A stretch of 64,000 nt of DNA, taken from the NCBI GenBank assembly GCA_030848705.1, contig CM061238.1, positions 28,674,655 to 28,738,654 on the forward strand, given 5' to 3'. Position 1 is the stretch's first letter; the number at the start of each line of letters is the position of its first letter. This document shows positions 22,251 through 34,086 of the stretch, piece by piece. The stretch is from Heracleum sosnowskyi (Eukaryota > Streptophyta > Magnoliopsida > Apiales > Apiaceae). Position numbers and translations under genes: made by a program. The notes beneath the pieces were generated by a model. That model worked only from the letters and a program-made list of their open reading frames with translations. It did not search any database and was not told the origin of the DNA.

Positions 22251-22570
22251 GCTGTGTGTAGCAATGAATTAGGGTTAAAACATAACCATATGTACCCTCT
22301 ACTTTACTAATTTATTATACTACTTTGCTGAAAATCAAATTTAATCACTTATTAATCTGAAGTTTAAATAGAAGATAATTTCTAAAATCAAAATTTTAAT
22401 TAAAAAAAACAAGATCACAAAATTAGCTTCATTCCCATATTTTTAAAATAATTTTGGGATCAAAAATGAATTTATTATGATTTTTACAAGTTTTACCTCA
22501 AAATGAAAATTAATTTTCAAAAATCATTTTAAAATACCAAAACTCCAAATTTAATTCATCTAATTTTTTT

Positions 22571-23905
22571 AAATCATTTTGGAATATTTAGAAGACATAT
22601 GCAAAATTTAAAAAAAATTCTAAATTTATCTTGTACGACTTTATAACAAAAATCAAGTGAAAGTACTATTTCGAGAAACGAGACTACTACCCACTTAACA
22701 AACTATTTTTTTAAATTAATTTTTGGGTGATCCAACCGTACGGATATGAACAACTACTTATATTAGTAATTTGCAAAATTTTTAAAAAAATCTAAATTTA
22801 TCTTGTACGACTTTATAACAAAAATCAAGTGAAAGTACTACTTCGAGAAACGAGAGTACCACCCACTTAACAAACTATTTTTTTAAATTTATTTTTAGAC
22901 GATCCAACCGTACGGATGTGAACAACTACTTATATCAGTGATATGCAAAATTTTACAAAAAAATCTAAATTTATCTTGTACGACTTTATAACAAAAATCA
23001 AGTGAAAGTACTACTTCGAGAAACGAGAGTACCACCCACTTAACAAACTATTTTTTTAAATTTATTTTTGGACGATCCAACCGTACGGATGTGAACAACT
23101 ACTTATATCAGTGATATGCAAAATTTTACAAAAAAATCTAAATTTATCTTGTACGACTTTATAACAAAAATCAAGTGAAAGTACTACTTCGAGAAACGAG
23201 AGTACCACCCACTTAACAAACTATTTTTTTAAATTTATTTTTGGACGATCCAACCGTACGGATGTGAACAACTACTTATATCAGTGATATGCAAAATTTT
23301 AAAAAAAAATCTAAATTTATCTTGTACGACTTTAGAACAAAAATCAAGTGAAAGTACTACTTCGAGAAACGAGAGTACCACCCACTTAACAAACTATTTT
23401 TTTAAATTTATTTTTGGACGATCCAACCGTACGGATGTGAACAACTACTTATATCAGTGATATGCAAAATTTTAAAAAAAATCTAAATTTATCTTGTACG
23501 ACTTTATAACAAAAATCAAGTGAAAGTACTACTTCGAGAAACGAGACTACCACCCACTTAACAAACTATTTTTTTAAATTAATTTTTGGACGATCCAACC
23601 GTACGGATGTGAACAACTACTTATATTAGTGATATGAATTTTTTTTTAAAAAAAATCGAAATTTATCTTGTACGACTTTATAACAAAAATCAAGTGAAAG
23701 TACTACTTCAAGAAACGAGACTACCTCCCACTTAACAAACAATTTTTTTAATTAATTTTTGGACGATCCAACCGTACGGATGTGAACAACTACTTATATT
23801 AGTGCTATGCAAAATTTTAAAAAAAAAATTTAAATTTATCTTGTACGACTTTAAATTTATCTTGTACGACTTTAAATATATCTTGTACGACTTTAAATAA
23901 AAATC
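22571..23905. repeat. 173-bp tandem array inside H
   Basis: About seven and a half copies. The landmark CTTGTACGAC recurs at 22630, 22802, 22975, 23148, 23321, 23493, 23667 and 23840, spaced 172-174 bp. Inner copies are nearly identical, outer ones more diverged. Each unit has the palindrome CCGTACGG (in CCAACCGTACGGATGTG) and the segment CTTCGAGAAACGAG. At the right edge a 24-bp subrepeat (CTTGTACGACTTTAAAT) occurs three times. No coding frame. Confidence 0.95.
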
Positions 23906-25081
23906 TAAATCTAAACGATATTTCATTTCCCGCTTCCTCTTTCCCTCCTATGTACCCAATAATTCACTTCCCTCCCTACCCAGTATTTCATTTCCCCATT
24001 TTCCCCCTTCTTTTTCAGCACACACATATGTTCACGACTCTTAGCTCGATTTCAGTATGTTCACGGCTCAAGTTCAAATCAAACACACACATACAAATTG
24101 ATTTTGCTAGATAGTCCCGGCCCCGATCTGTTTGTTGGTCAGTTGATTTTGGTAGATGTAGGTGTTCGTGTTTTTGTCACAAACATAAAGGTGCTTTCAT
24201 TATCTTGATTATCAATTTCTGTTTGTGACAAAAGCAGGGAACACATACATCGAGCAAATCCCAAGCTCTCTCAATCGCTGTTTACTGGTTACTGTTGTCG
24301 GCAGGTATGAGATGTTGTTTCATTTTCGATTGTTTCGATATTGTTTTGTTTTCGAATATTTCGATAATGTTTTGTTCAAAATTTGATTGTATTGTATGTA
24401 TGTATGATTGATTTATGCTTTTGTGGTGATAAGTTATAATTATATACGATATTGAGCCGATTTGTTTGTTATATATGATTGTTGAATTAGTTGTTGTTCA
24501 GTGTAGTGGTTGATGTTATTGTGGTTGTATTGGGGGGAAAATGTGTTTGGGCTTGATATCGTGTTAGTATTCTGTGATCTTTCCTCGGACTTTTTTGTTA
24601 TTTCCCTGAATACAGTTGAATACTATGCAATCCATTTCTTCATTTCATTGAGATGATGACTAATTTCATGACTCCAATTTTATCTGAGGTATAGATATAT
24701 TTGGAGCTATAGTCCCCGTACTATGTGTAAGAAACTTAGTTGATTTTAAGCTGGCAGTTGGCAGTAGTCCCTCTGTAGAGTGTAAGATTGGTCACCTGTG
24801 TATGTACTATACGACAAGCACATAGTCTAATCATTTATTATCATTATTTGTGTGTTTTCATATATGTGTAATAATCTGTTTTGTTGTGTATATGTCTCTG
24901 TTTCGAGGCTGCTGAAGATGAAATATAATCCTTTTATCTCTTCGATATATCAGAAGCGATAGAACACATAGATGGATTCTTGTTTCTATCAAGCAATGGT
25001 AAATGCTTGTAATGCCTGATTATTTGAGTGATCAGTACATTATGTACATAATTTAACATGATTTTGTTGGCTAAATATCTA
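23906..25081 (+). other. Leader- and intron-like sequence in H
   Basis: A pyrimidine-rich stretch (TTCCCGCTTCCTCTTTCCC, 23926-24020) looks like a plant 5' leader. Around 24307-24312, GGCAGGTATGAG resembles an exon end and splice donor. The T-rich remainder to 25081 looks like intron. Probably part of a captured gene; no protein can be named from it. Confidence 0.4.
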
Positions 25082-25261
25082 GGTTGCAGATGCCATAACA
25101 CCAAATCAAATGGTGAGAAGTGTTCTTGCCCAGCTTGCCCTAGTAATTCCTTCTTGGAGATTAATCCCAACACAAGATATCACTGATGCCGCCAATAGAG
25201 ACAATCAGAGGAATCAACAATCTCAAGTAAAATTCAGAAGCATAAGCAAGTTGAAGTTATA
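25082..25261 (+). pseudogene. Probable alpha/beta hydrolase exon fragment in H
   Basis: Behind an acceptor-like TATCTAG the sequence reads ADAITPNQMVRSV and LALVIPSWRLIPTQDITDAA, then a stop at 25261. The block IPSW-LIPTQDI-D-A resembles, from memory, the lid region of plant monoacylglycerol lipase / caffeoylshikimate esterase-like hydrolases. The catalytic residues are not present in this piece. The match is short, so the identity is a hypothesis. Confidence 0.4.
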
Positions 25262-25359
25262 ACGTTGGAGTCTTCTAAAAAGGCACATGAAGAAGCCAAG
25301 AAAAAAGCCAATAAATTTCAATCAAATTCAAAGCATCCTTCATTTCTAGCTAGTTGATC
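25230..25359 (+). pseudogene. Lys-rich fragment in H, perhaps from a B3-domain gene
   Basis: In another frame from the hydrolase-like piece, the sequence reads KQVEVITLESSKKAHEEAKK and KANKFQSNSKHPSFLAS before a TGA. A charged helix followed by K-PSFL resembles the lead-in to B3 DNA-binding domains of REM-type plant factors, but the domain itself is absent. Weak evidence. From 25360 to 25585 nothing further is seen. Confidence 0.22.
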
Positions 25360-25585
25360 ATACTTTTGTTCTAATTGAAATTGTGGTTTTAGTTTGGTGA
25401 TGGATTATGTATGGATTGGTCTTAGCTATTACATTAATTATGTTGCTATTTAGTTTGGTGATGGATTATGCATGGCTAAGTGTTTGAATTTTAGAATATA
25501 TAGCATTGTGTTTCAATTTTGGTATTATTATTTATTATTGATCATTTATAATACAAATAAAACTCTGTATAATTTAGTTAAGTGT

Positions 25586-26097
25586 GTGTGGCTATTACTA
25601 TCCTTTAGCCACACTATATATTACAAAAATTCTATAAAAATAGGTTTTAGCCAGAACTATAGTCACTACAATTATTAGTGACTAAATTCAGTCATTTAAT
25701 AGTGTATATAACATAGAAACGACCACACAAAAATTATATAATGTGGCCATACCAAAGCTTTTTGCCACGATTTACCAAAAAATAGTGCGACCAAAACTAA
25801 GCCTTTGATGAATGTTGGTATTTAGCCACGTTATTAATTCTCTTTAGCCACTACACATACCGTGGCTGCAAGTTGGTATTTAGTCACACGTTTGAGCTTA
25901 AAATGGGAGCTGTCAGACCCAAATGGTGGTATGCTTTAGTCACTATGTTTTGAGTTACAGCCACACAACCGGGGTGTGTCCGTAGGGGGCATACGATGAT
26001 CCGACCTTAGGTGACACTTGGCTGAAAAATTAAAGAGTGACGTAAAGTTCATAGCCACACATATTTGATGTGGCGGAAGCCAAAATTTGACGTAGTG
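25586..26097. repeat. Right subterminal and terminal repeats of H
   Basis: Dense TTTAGCCAC, TTTAGTCAC, GTGGCTA and AGTGACTA motifs in both orientations (25606, 25660, 25830, 25850, 25880, 25930, 26050), ending in the terminal repeat ...TTTGACGTAGTG at 26097. Confidence 0.85.
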
Positions 26098-29000
26098 TGA
26101 GGAGAAGGCTGGCCCAAAAGTTTCCTATGGAGATGGCAACATAGGACGTACTCTGGGATATGGAAATCTCAATCTTGGAAGTGTCATCATCAAAAATGTA
26201 GCTCTTGTCCCAGGACTCAAGCATGATCTGCTATCTGTGAGTCAAATCTGTGACTGAGGTTATCATGTAGATTTTCAACCTGAATACTGTGAGGTTATTA
26301 GAAAATCTACAGGGAAAGTTGTTTTAGTTGGACACAAACGTAATAATATCTATGAAGCAAGTTTGGTAACAAACTCTGAAGGAAAAGCTGTGTGTCTGTC
26401 TGCAAAGATGTCTAGTGAAGAGAGCTGGAAATGGCATAAGAAGCTCTCTCATCTAAATCTGAACAACATAAATAAGTTGATTCGAAAAGATCTTGTAAGG
26501 GCACTTCCAAAATATATACTCAGCTTAGATGGTCTGTGTGATTCTTGTCAAAAGGCCAATCAAAGGAAATCATCTTTCAAGAGTAAGTCTGAATCTTCAG
26601 TTATGGATCCTTATCATCTTCTTCATGTTGATCTATTTGGTCCAGTAAATGTAATGTCTCTTGGCATAAAGAAATATGCTTTAGTCATTGTTGATGAGTA
26701 CACTAGATACACCTGGGTGTACTTTCTAGCAAAGAAGGATGAAACTGCCTTAACTCTGATGGAACATGTAAAGCTACTGGACAAAGGATCACATTATAAA
26801 GTGAAAATTATCAGGAGTGATAATGGTACTGAATTCAGAAATGCAACAATGGAAGAATTTTGCAAGGAAAGAGGAGTGAAGCAAGAATTTTCTGCACCAG
26901 GGACTCCACAGCAGAATGGTGTAGTTGAAAGAAAGAACAGAACTTTAATCGAAGCTGCCAGAACAATGCTTGATGAAGAAAAATTGCCAACTTATTTCTG
27001 GGCATAAGCTGTTCAAACTGCTTGTTTTACTCAAAATGCTACACTAATCAACAGGCATGGGAAAACACCATATGAGATGGTGAAGAAAAAGAAACCAAAC
27101 CTGAAATATTTTCATATTTTCGGGTGCAAATGCTTTGTGTTGAAAACTCATCCTGAACAGTTGACCAAGTTTGAATTAAAAGCTGATGAAGGAATTTTTG
27201 TTGGATATCCACTGGCGACTAAAGCATTCAGAGTCTATAATCTGAGAACTAAAGTGATTATGGAATCTATACTTGTGTCATTTGATGACAAGAAAATAAA
27301 TGGGCTTGAAGATGAAGAAAATCATGATCAACTACGCTTTGAAAATGAAGATCTAAACTCTGATGACGTAAACTCTGATGAAGCCTATCCAACAAACTCT
27401 GCTGAAGCAAACTCTGAAAGTTCAAACACTGAGAAGTCCAATTCAGGGGGAGCCTCAGATAATACAGATGGTCAACAAGAAAATCATGAGAGCATAGATC
27501 AAGGGGGAGGATCCAATAATGATGAAAGAAGCCACTTACCTACAGCAAGAAAGTGGACACATGCTCATACACCTGATTTGATTATTGGAGATCCAGATGC
27601 AAGTGTGAGAACAAGAAGTGCTACAACAAATGAATGTCTGTTTCATGCATTCCTGTCTCAAACAGAGCCTAAGAAAGTGGATGAAGCTCTTCAAGATGCT
27701 AACTGGATAACATCAATGCAGGAGGAGTTGAATGAGTTTGAGAGAAATGAAGTCTGGACACTTGTACCAAGACCCAAAAACAGATCTGTTGTTGGTACCA
27801 AATGGGTTTTCAGAAACAAGACTGACAGTGATGGAGTAATTACAAGGAACAAGGCTAGACTTGTGGCAAAAGGATATTCACAGCAGGAAGGAATTGACTA
27901 TGATGAAACTTTGCTCCAGTTGCAAGGTTAGAAGCCATAAGGATTTTTCTAGCATATGCTGCTCACAAGAAGTTTAAAGTCTTTCAGATGGATGTGAAGA
28001 GTACTTTTCTCAATGGGAAACTTGAAGAAGAAGTGTTTGTTGAACAACCACCAGGGTTTGTGGACCCCAAGCATCCGGATTATGTCTACAGGCTTGACAA
28101 AGCACTTTATGGACTAAAGCAGGCACCTAGAGCATGGTATGAAACTCTGGCTCAATTTCTTTTAGAAAGTGGGTTCACTAGAGGTACAATTGATAAAACC
28201 TTGTTCTATTTCAATTCTGGTAATGATTTGCTTTTAGTTCAAATCTATGTGGATGATATAATCTTTGGGTCTACTAATGATAAACTCTGTAAGAAATTTG
28301 CCAAGTTTATGCAGTCCAGGTACCAAATGAGCATGATGGGAGAGCTTAGTTATTTTCTAGGCTTGCAGGTAAAGCAAACAGATGATGGGATTTTTATCAA
28401 TCAAGAAAAATATACCAGAAATCTACTCAAGAAATTTGGTATGCTTGATAGTTCATCTGCAACAACTCCTATGACAACTGCAACCAAGCTAGACAAAGAC
28501 ACATGAGTTTCAGTAAATATGACAAACTACAGAGGCATGATAGGGTCTCTTCTCTATCTAACTGCAAGTAGACCAGACATCATGTATGCAACCTGTCTTT
28601 GTGCAAGATTTCAAGCAGATCCCAGAGAGACTCATCTAACAGCTGTGAAGAGGATTTTCAAATATCTCAAAGGAACCATAACCTTGGGTTTGTGGTATCC
28701 TAGAGAATCAGAGTTTAAGCTTATTGGTTACTCTGATGCAGACTTTGCAGGTTGTAAGATTGACAGAAAAAGCACCAGTGGAAGGTGTCAATTTCTAGGT
28801 GACAGACTAGTTTCTTGGTACAGCAAGAAACAGAAATCAATTTCCACATCCACTGCAGAAGCAGAGTATATTGCTGTTGGTAGCTGTTGTGCACATATTC
28901 TGTGGATGAAGAATCAACTGCTGGATTATGGGTTAAGGTACTCTAAAATACCTATTCTCTGTGATAATCAAAGTGTTATTGCTATGACAGGAAATCCAGT

Positions 29001-29658
29001 ACAACGCTCCTTGACCAAGCACATCAGCATAAGGTATCACTTTATCAGGGAACATGTGGAGGAAGGAAATATTGAGCGTCATTTTGTGTCCACAGATCAA
29101 CAGCTTGCAGATATCTTCACCAAGCCATTGAGTGAAGCTACATTTACAAGACTGGTAAATGAACTAGGAATGATCTCTGGTTTCGACTAGAGATACTGGT
29201 TAGACTCAAAATTTACTCTTCTGTGATATGTTGCTCATGTTTCTATGCATATGTTAACTGTCATGCAAATCATGTTGTTAAACTCTGATAGCATACTCTG
29301 TTGGTTAAACTCTGATGTTAATCTCTAATTGTGGTATTGTCTGAAACATAAACACCAATGAAGAAAATAGTATGAAGCATGATTCTCAGTAAGTAATCAT
29401 GAATCTTTCTGAGTTGTATATGATCTGATCTCAAATGTGTGCAGAAACCTTACACAGCATGATACTGTCTCTATATTTATAGCATCTCTTAGTTTATTGG
29501 TCCTATACACTGAGTCTGTATTAGCTGTTTGCACTTTCTCTCATAAAATATATGTGTTAAATGATGTCAGTCTAAACTCTTATAAATAGTTGCTGCTACT
29601 TCACCCCCAAGCAAAAGATGTATAAACATGTACAAATTCCTTTGAGATCATGTTGTGC

Positions 29659-29933
29659 CTAGGACGACCCAGGAACTTATTGTGTCAATAAGCGCTAAAA
29701 TTTGAAATTTTTGGTGACTATTCACTTCGCTAGGAAGATCCAGGAACTTGCTGTTTCAGTAAGGGCTAAAGTTTAAATTTTTGGTGACTAGTCAAAAGGC
29801 TAGGAAGAACCAGGAACTTACTCTGTTTGTAAGGGCTAAAATTTAAACTTTTGGTGACTAGTTAATTGTTTAGAACGATCCAGGACCTTACTGTTAAGAT
29901 AAGGGCTAAAATTTCTAAATTTTTGGTGACTAG
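29659..29933 (+). repeat. 70-bp tandem repeat, four copies (E)
   Basis: Units start at 29659, 29729, 29799 and 29869. Each reads roughly CTAGGAAGATCCAGGAACTT, a short inverted pair (CTTACT...AGTAAG type), GGGCTAAAATTT and TTTTTGGTGACTA. Element A has a single unit at 1330-1393. Confidence 0.9.
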
Positions 29934-30530
29934 TGCCAACCTCTGATTACTGGAAAAAAAAATATTAGACAGGGGGTGAACACAATATATATATATATAC
30001 TTATATAAAAAAATATATATGTACAGAGTTTAGATGACATCAGATTTTGTCTTACATATGAGAGTTTGGGCAACCAGGTTTTACTGATTTAAATTTGTGG
30101 ATTTTATGCACTTTGATATGCTCTAAATATTTACATTCAGTAAACTCTGCTATCCACACACAAATACTCACAACTGTGCACTTTGAGAAAAGAGTTTATT
30201 AATGATGTTGGAGAATTGATAAACACTGCTGAATTGTGTACTCTACGCCGAGGTAATTTATTTTTAATCTCTGATGATTAAAATAAATAAATGTGTTTCA
30301 GACATTTCACATTTTTGAGAAACATTATTTTTTGAAAATAGAGAGTATGATTGACAACGGTTTGTATGCGTTTTGAAAAAGATGAAATGTGTCTAGAAAA
30401 TAGCAGTAATTATTGCCTGTTTTACTACGCATGCGTGTTGGAAACTACCACGTTACTGCTGGCAGTTACTGCATGTGTGACACCTGTCCCACTCACACAC
30501 TTCACGAGTAAGCCAGTTGTGTGTCTTAAT

Positions 30531-30554
30531 GATTAAAACTCTTCAGTTTTAATC
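30531..30554 (+). promoter_or_regulatory. Perfect hairpin upstream of extra ORF (E)
   Basis: GATTAAAACT, loop CTTC, AGTTTTAATC: a 10-bp stem, one pair shorter than in A, on both arms. It lies 163 bases before the ATG. Confidence 0.7.
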
Positions 30555-30576
30555 TTTGTATTTCTTATTTAATCAT

Positions 30577-30584
30577 TATAAACA
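30577..30584 (+). promoter_or_regulatory. TATA box candidate before extra ORF (E)
   Basis: TATAAACA, 134 bases before the ATG at 30718 and followed by a CA/CT-rich leader-like sequence. Suggests separate transcription of the extra ORF; inferred. Confidence 0.45.
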
Positions 30585-30717
30585 CAACGTTCATATTCTT
30601 TACAGACTTACTACATTCACAGATATTGTCACACACACATTTTCACAAACACTTTTCTGCATCAATTTTTCAAACACCTTTCAAAGCTTATTCTCTGATT
30701 ATTCGAATCTGTTTCTA

Positions 30718-33700
30718 ATGGCAACCACTGTTTTTCACTCTGTTGGTCTAGAGTTTGTTCCTAACAATTATGCAGCACCACTGAGTAATGAGAACACACC
30801 GGAGGCGTTTCATTTGTTTCAAAACTTTCTGGACCAGTCTGCTATTGGGCACGCTCTCATTGAACCTGCGACGCTTTCTGGATCGCAAATCAAAGTTTTC
30901 TGGGAGACAAGCGTTTATGATGATGGAGGAGAGTCTGGAACTCCTTCGATTATTTTCGAGTTTCAAGAGCAAGAGTTTGTAATCACTCCAGCTACTGTTC
31001 GTGCAGCCTTGGGTTTTGAAGATTTGAATGCTTATACAATTTCTGTTGGTGATGCTGAGCTACAACGAATGATGCGAGAAATTGGCTACAGTGGGTCATT
31101 GGCAAGGATTGGTAATTTGAAGCGACTGCTCTTAAGGAAGGAATGGAGTTTCTTCTTTGACTGTATCACTCGAGCGTTCGGGAAGAAATGCACAAATTGG
31201 GATGCTATTCCAATTGATAGTCTGCAAATCGGGTATTCTCTTCTCTATGGCAATAATTTTGATTTTTCTAGACTAGTACTGCATAACATAGGAGAGAAAA
31301 TGACAGAAAATAGAAGCGTAGTGTACTTTGCTCGTTTTTGTCAATTGATATTTTCTGCTTGTGTTACTGGGGTTGACATTGCTGAGAATGATGTGATTCC
31401 TTCGTTTAAGTTGCATAAGAGGATATTCTCTGATTTGGTAAACAAGGATGTTAAGAAAGGGAATGTTGGTGAATTATTGCTTCCTTCTATTGTCCAACAA
31501 TTTCTAAAACTTCCCTTCAACCTCAACCACAACAATTCCAACCATTAAACACTGATCTTCAATCTACTTCTCAAAGACCAAAATCTGGAGGTAGAACTAA
31601 GCATAGGGCTTTTAAAGCTGTCAAGGCTTCTAAACCATCTACTGATGCTGCTTTACCACGGTTTGTTGGTACTTCAAGGACAAAGAAGAGGGCAAATAGA
31701 CCTCACTCTGATGCAAATGAGCTTTTACAGAATAAAAGGAGGAAGCTGGTAGCTGATTACTTATTTGATGAAGTGGTTCAAGAATCCACATCTGCTGACG
31801 CTCCAGAGATTGTCTCTCAAGATGCTACTAAGGATGCTACTATGCCTGATGAAGCCAGAGCAAATACTGATGAGATGGCTGACATAAATGCTGAACAATC
31901 TGAGCCAGTCTTGGAAATGGAGATAGAGGAGAATAGTGAAGCACATCCTTCTGCAACTCTTGAAGAGTTTGAAAATGTTGATGAATCAGAGGATGTGGCT
32001 GCAGCTGATCAACCTACTGTAATTATTGATGAGTCTATGGCTACTCACACAGAGGTCTTCTCTGTTACTCACCAGGTTCTTGAAAAAGGTGAGGAGGTTG
32101 ATCAGAAAACAAACTCTGTTGAAGCTGCTGTAGAGCCTACTGTTGAGGCTGCTCAAGAAACTGAGAAACTAAATGAGAACTTAAACTCTATTGCACATGA
32201 AGGTGCACAGGAAAATATTGCTGAAAATGTTACAAATTCTCTAAGTGCAAACTCTTCAGCAAAGTCTGATGATGCAGCTGATTCTTCTTCTTCTACAAGG
32301 GTTTCTGATCTACACAATCCTAAGGTGACTGATATTGGTGGTACATCTCATCATGATGCTGAGGCTCATTATAAAAACACGTACTTTGCAAATTGGTCGA
32401 GTCATGAATGTATCTTTCCTGATCAGAGGGCAGCTGAATTTGTATCCAAGTCTGCTGCTACTATAACAAATCTTGAGCTTCTTGCAGATCTTAAAGCTAC
32501 AATTGTACAAGTAAAGTCTCTTAACAATCATTTTGATGAAACTTAGAAGGATGTTACTGGGTTGAGAAATGATGTGGCTGCAAGGGAAATGACTTTGAAG
32601 CAAGAAAATTTTTCTTTATCTAGAGATCAGGAGGCTATCAGAAACAGGCTAAGCAAGGTTGAAGACAATCAACTTGTAATGTCTGACAAGCTTGATTCAA
32701 TTGCTGCTTCACTTGAGTTGCTCACCTCAGTGTTGAGTCCAGATGATGTCAAAAAGGGGGAGAGAGTATTCAAAGACAAATGCAAGAAATCTCAAACTCT
32801 GAGCAGAAAGGATGATACTACTGATGGTGGTGCAAAAGACAAAGAGTTAAGGTCAAAATCAATTCAAGAGCAAGGGAGACTGAGGTCAAATTCTGCTAGG
32901 ACAAACTCTGAAAGAATAAACACTGGAGCTCAATCATCTTCAAGAGCTAGAAGCTTATTGCCTACTTCTCAACCAATCACTGATGAAGAGATTGCAGCTC
33001 AGTTGTTTCTGGAAGAACATGGTGAAAATGCAACCATTGAAGATATTCAGGCTGAAGAGAAGATGCTGGATGAGGAGCATGAGAAGAATTTGAAATCTGG
33101 AAAGATCAAGAAGGCTGTGAAAGTTTCAAGGCCAAAAGAGAAAGGAATTGTTATCAAAGAAAATGTAAATTCTCAACAGAGTTTACAATATGCAAGGAGA
33201 CCAGTTGAAGCTAGTCTTGATAAAGGCAAAGGGAAGCTTGTAGAAGAAAAGCAAGTACTGAAGCAATTTCAATCAACCTCTGAAAATGCTCAAGTTGACA
33301 AATCATTGGAAGCTGTGACAACCACTGATACTACTCAAGTTGTACAGACTCAGTTATCTTCTCAACTTCAAAGGACTTTTGCAAAACCAATCACAGTTCA
33401 ACATTCTCTGATTCCTGGAAATGTGAATATTCTTCAAAGCATAACCATCATAGGCAAGGAATCTCGAGATAGATCTGGTTTAGGATCTCACAGAGAAAAG
33501 AGGGTGAATAATAGTCCTATGGATCATACATCATTGGCTGAACCTGGTATTGGTGTGACTCAAGAAAATCTTGATACTTTGGAGTCTGTTCAGTTAATAC
33601 ATCATAGAGGTTTGAAAAAGGACTTTCTGTTATACTTCAAAACTGATGGAAGAGTATACAGAGTTGGAGAAGCTGATATTGAATTGAAGATGAAGGAAGA

Positions 33701-34086
33701 GCTAGAATATGTGCTGTACTTACTGAAAGTCAAAAATCAAAGAACTCAACAAGCAGCTGAGGTATTAAGAAGCAGAATGATGAAAGCTAGAGCTCTCAGT
33801 GGGTTAAAGTCTGCAGGTTCTTACATACCTAAATACAGAGATCATCATGGAAAGCTTGTAGAGATGAAGAGGAACAGTGCAAGATTTACAACAGCTCTTG
33901 GTATAAGAGTGTTAGAATTTAATCTGGAGTCAGATAAATCTTTCATGATAAAGCTGGGAAATGAAATGAAGAGGAACAGTATTTATGCTTTAAGAGCTGC
34001 TATCTATCAAACTGGAGAGAGTGATCCAGAGTTGAAGGAACTGAAAAAGATTATGATAGCTGAGCTTGAAAGGGCTGAAAGAAGAT
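30718..34086 (+). pseudogene. Extra 3' ORF of Copia E, main part, broken
   Basis: Homologue of the ORF at 2206-5991. It starts at the ATG at 30718 (MATTVFHSVGLEFVPNNYAA). A frameshift lies between about 31500 and 31560, and a TAG at 32544-32546 replaces a likely Gln codon inside the coiled coil. The rest is open to 34086, where element G is inserted 17 codons before the normal end. The order is the same as in A: N-terminal domain (KEWSFFFDCITRAFGKKCTN), basic KRRKL signal (near 31740), acidic linker, coiled coil, DDVKKGE coded by a purine run (32751-32765), the conserved SGLGSHREKR segment, and the C-terminal domain (ELEYVLYLLKVKN). Confidence 0.9.
32751..32765 (+). promoter_or_regulatory. 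Internal polypurine run in extra ORF (E)
   Basis: AAAAAGGGGGAGAGA in the DDVKKGER codons. Matching runs lie in A (4582-4595), G (36931-36943, minus) and, shorter, D (51173-51184). Confidence 0.5.

Larger units (their letters stand above)
19578..26097. mobile_element. CACTA-type DNA transposon H carrying captured gene pieces
   Basis: 6520 bp, flanked by the 3-bp duplication tga (19575-19577 and 26098-26100). Ends are CACCACGTCAAATTTGGGC on the left and the inverse of CACTACGTCAAATTTTGGC on the right, an imperfect terminal inverted repeat of the CACTA (En/Spm) superfamily. Both ends have many subterminal copies of TTTAGYCAC or its complement. I see no transposase, so it is probably non-autonomous. 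The inside has pieces resembling host exons and introns (20504-20711, 25082-25360), a small ORF with its own TATA box, a GA microsatellite and a 173-bp tandem array. Confidence 0.9.
19489..29190 (+). pseudogene. pol: Copia E pol, split by CACTA element H and broken
   Basis: Coding parts are 19489-19577 (protease motif LDSGC) and 26101-29190; the CACTA element lies between, exactly inside the protease domain. Dropping the element and one copy of its 3-bp duplication keeps the reading frame, so H is an insertion into coding sequence. Breaks after that: TGA at 26254-26256, TAA at 27004-27006, a one-base deletion near 27911 that shifts the frame, and TGA at 28504-28506. Domains: pre-integrase (WKWHKKLSHLN), integrase (IIRSDNGTEFRN, TPQQNGVVERKN), RT (QMDVKSTFLNGKLEEE, YVDDIIFGST), RNase H (SDADFAGCKIDRKSTSG). 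The hinge near 27350-27440 is built largely from AAACTCTGA repeats read as Asn-Ser-Asp/Glu. Confidence 0.92.
29191..30717 (+). other. Noncoding region between pol and the extra ORF of E
   Basis: No gene seen. It parallels 818-2205 of element A: AAACTCTG motifs (29280, 29305, 30141 and inverse copies at 30025 and 30193), the 70-bp units, an AT dinucleotide run (29983-30020), a GGGGGTGAA purine run near 29970, a hairpin and a TATA box. Confidence 0.75.

Noticed and set aside
22571..23905. CRISPR-like array
   Set aside because: The repeats are contiguous 173-bp units without spacers, in plant DNA.
25472..25678. 68-codon frame near the right end of H
   Set aside because: Low-complexity hydrophobic translation of AT-rich DNA reaching into subterminal repeats.
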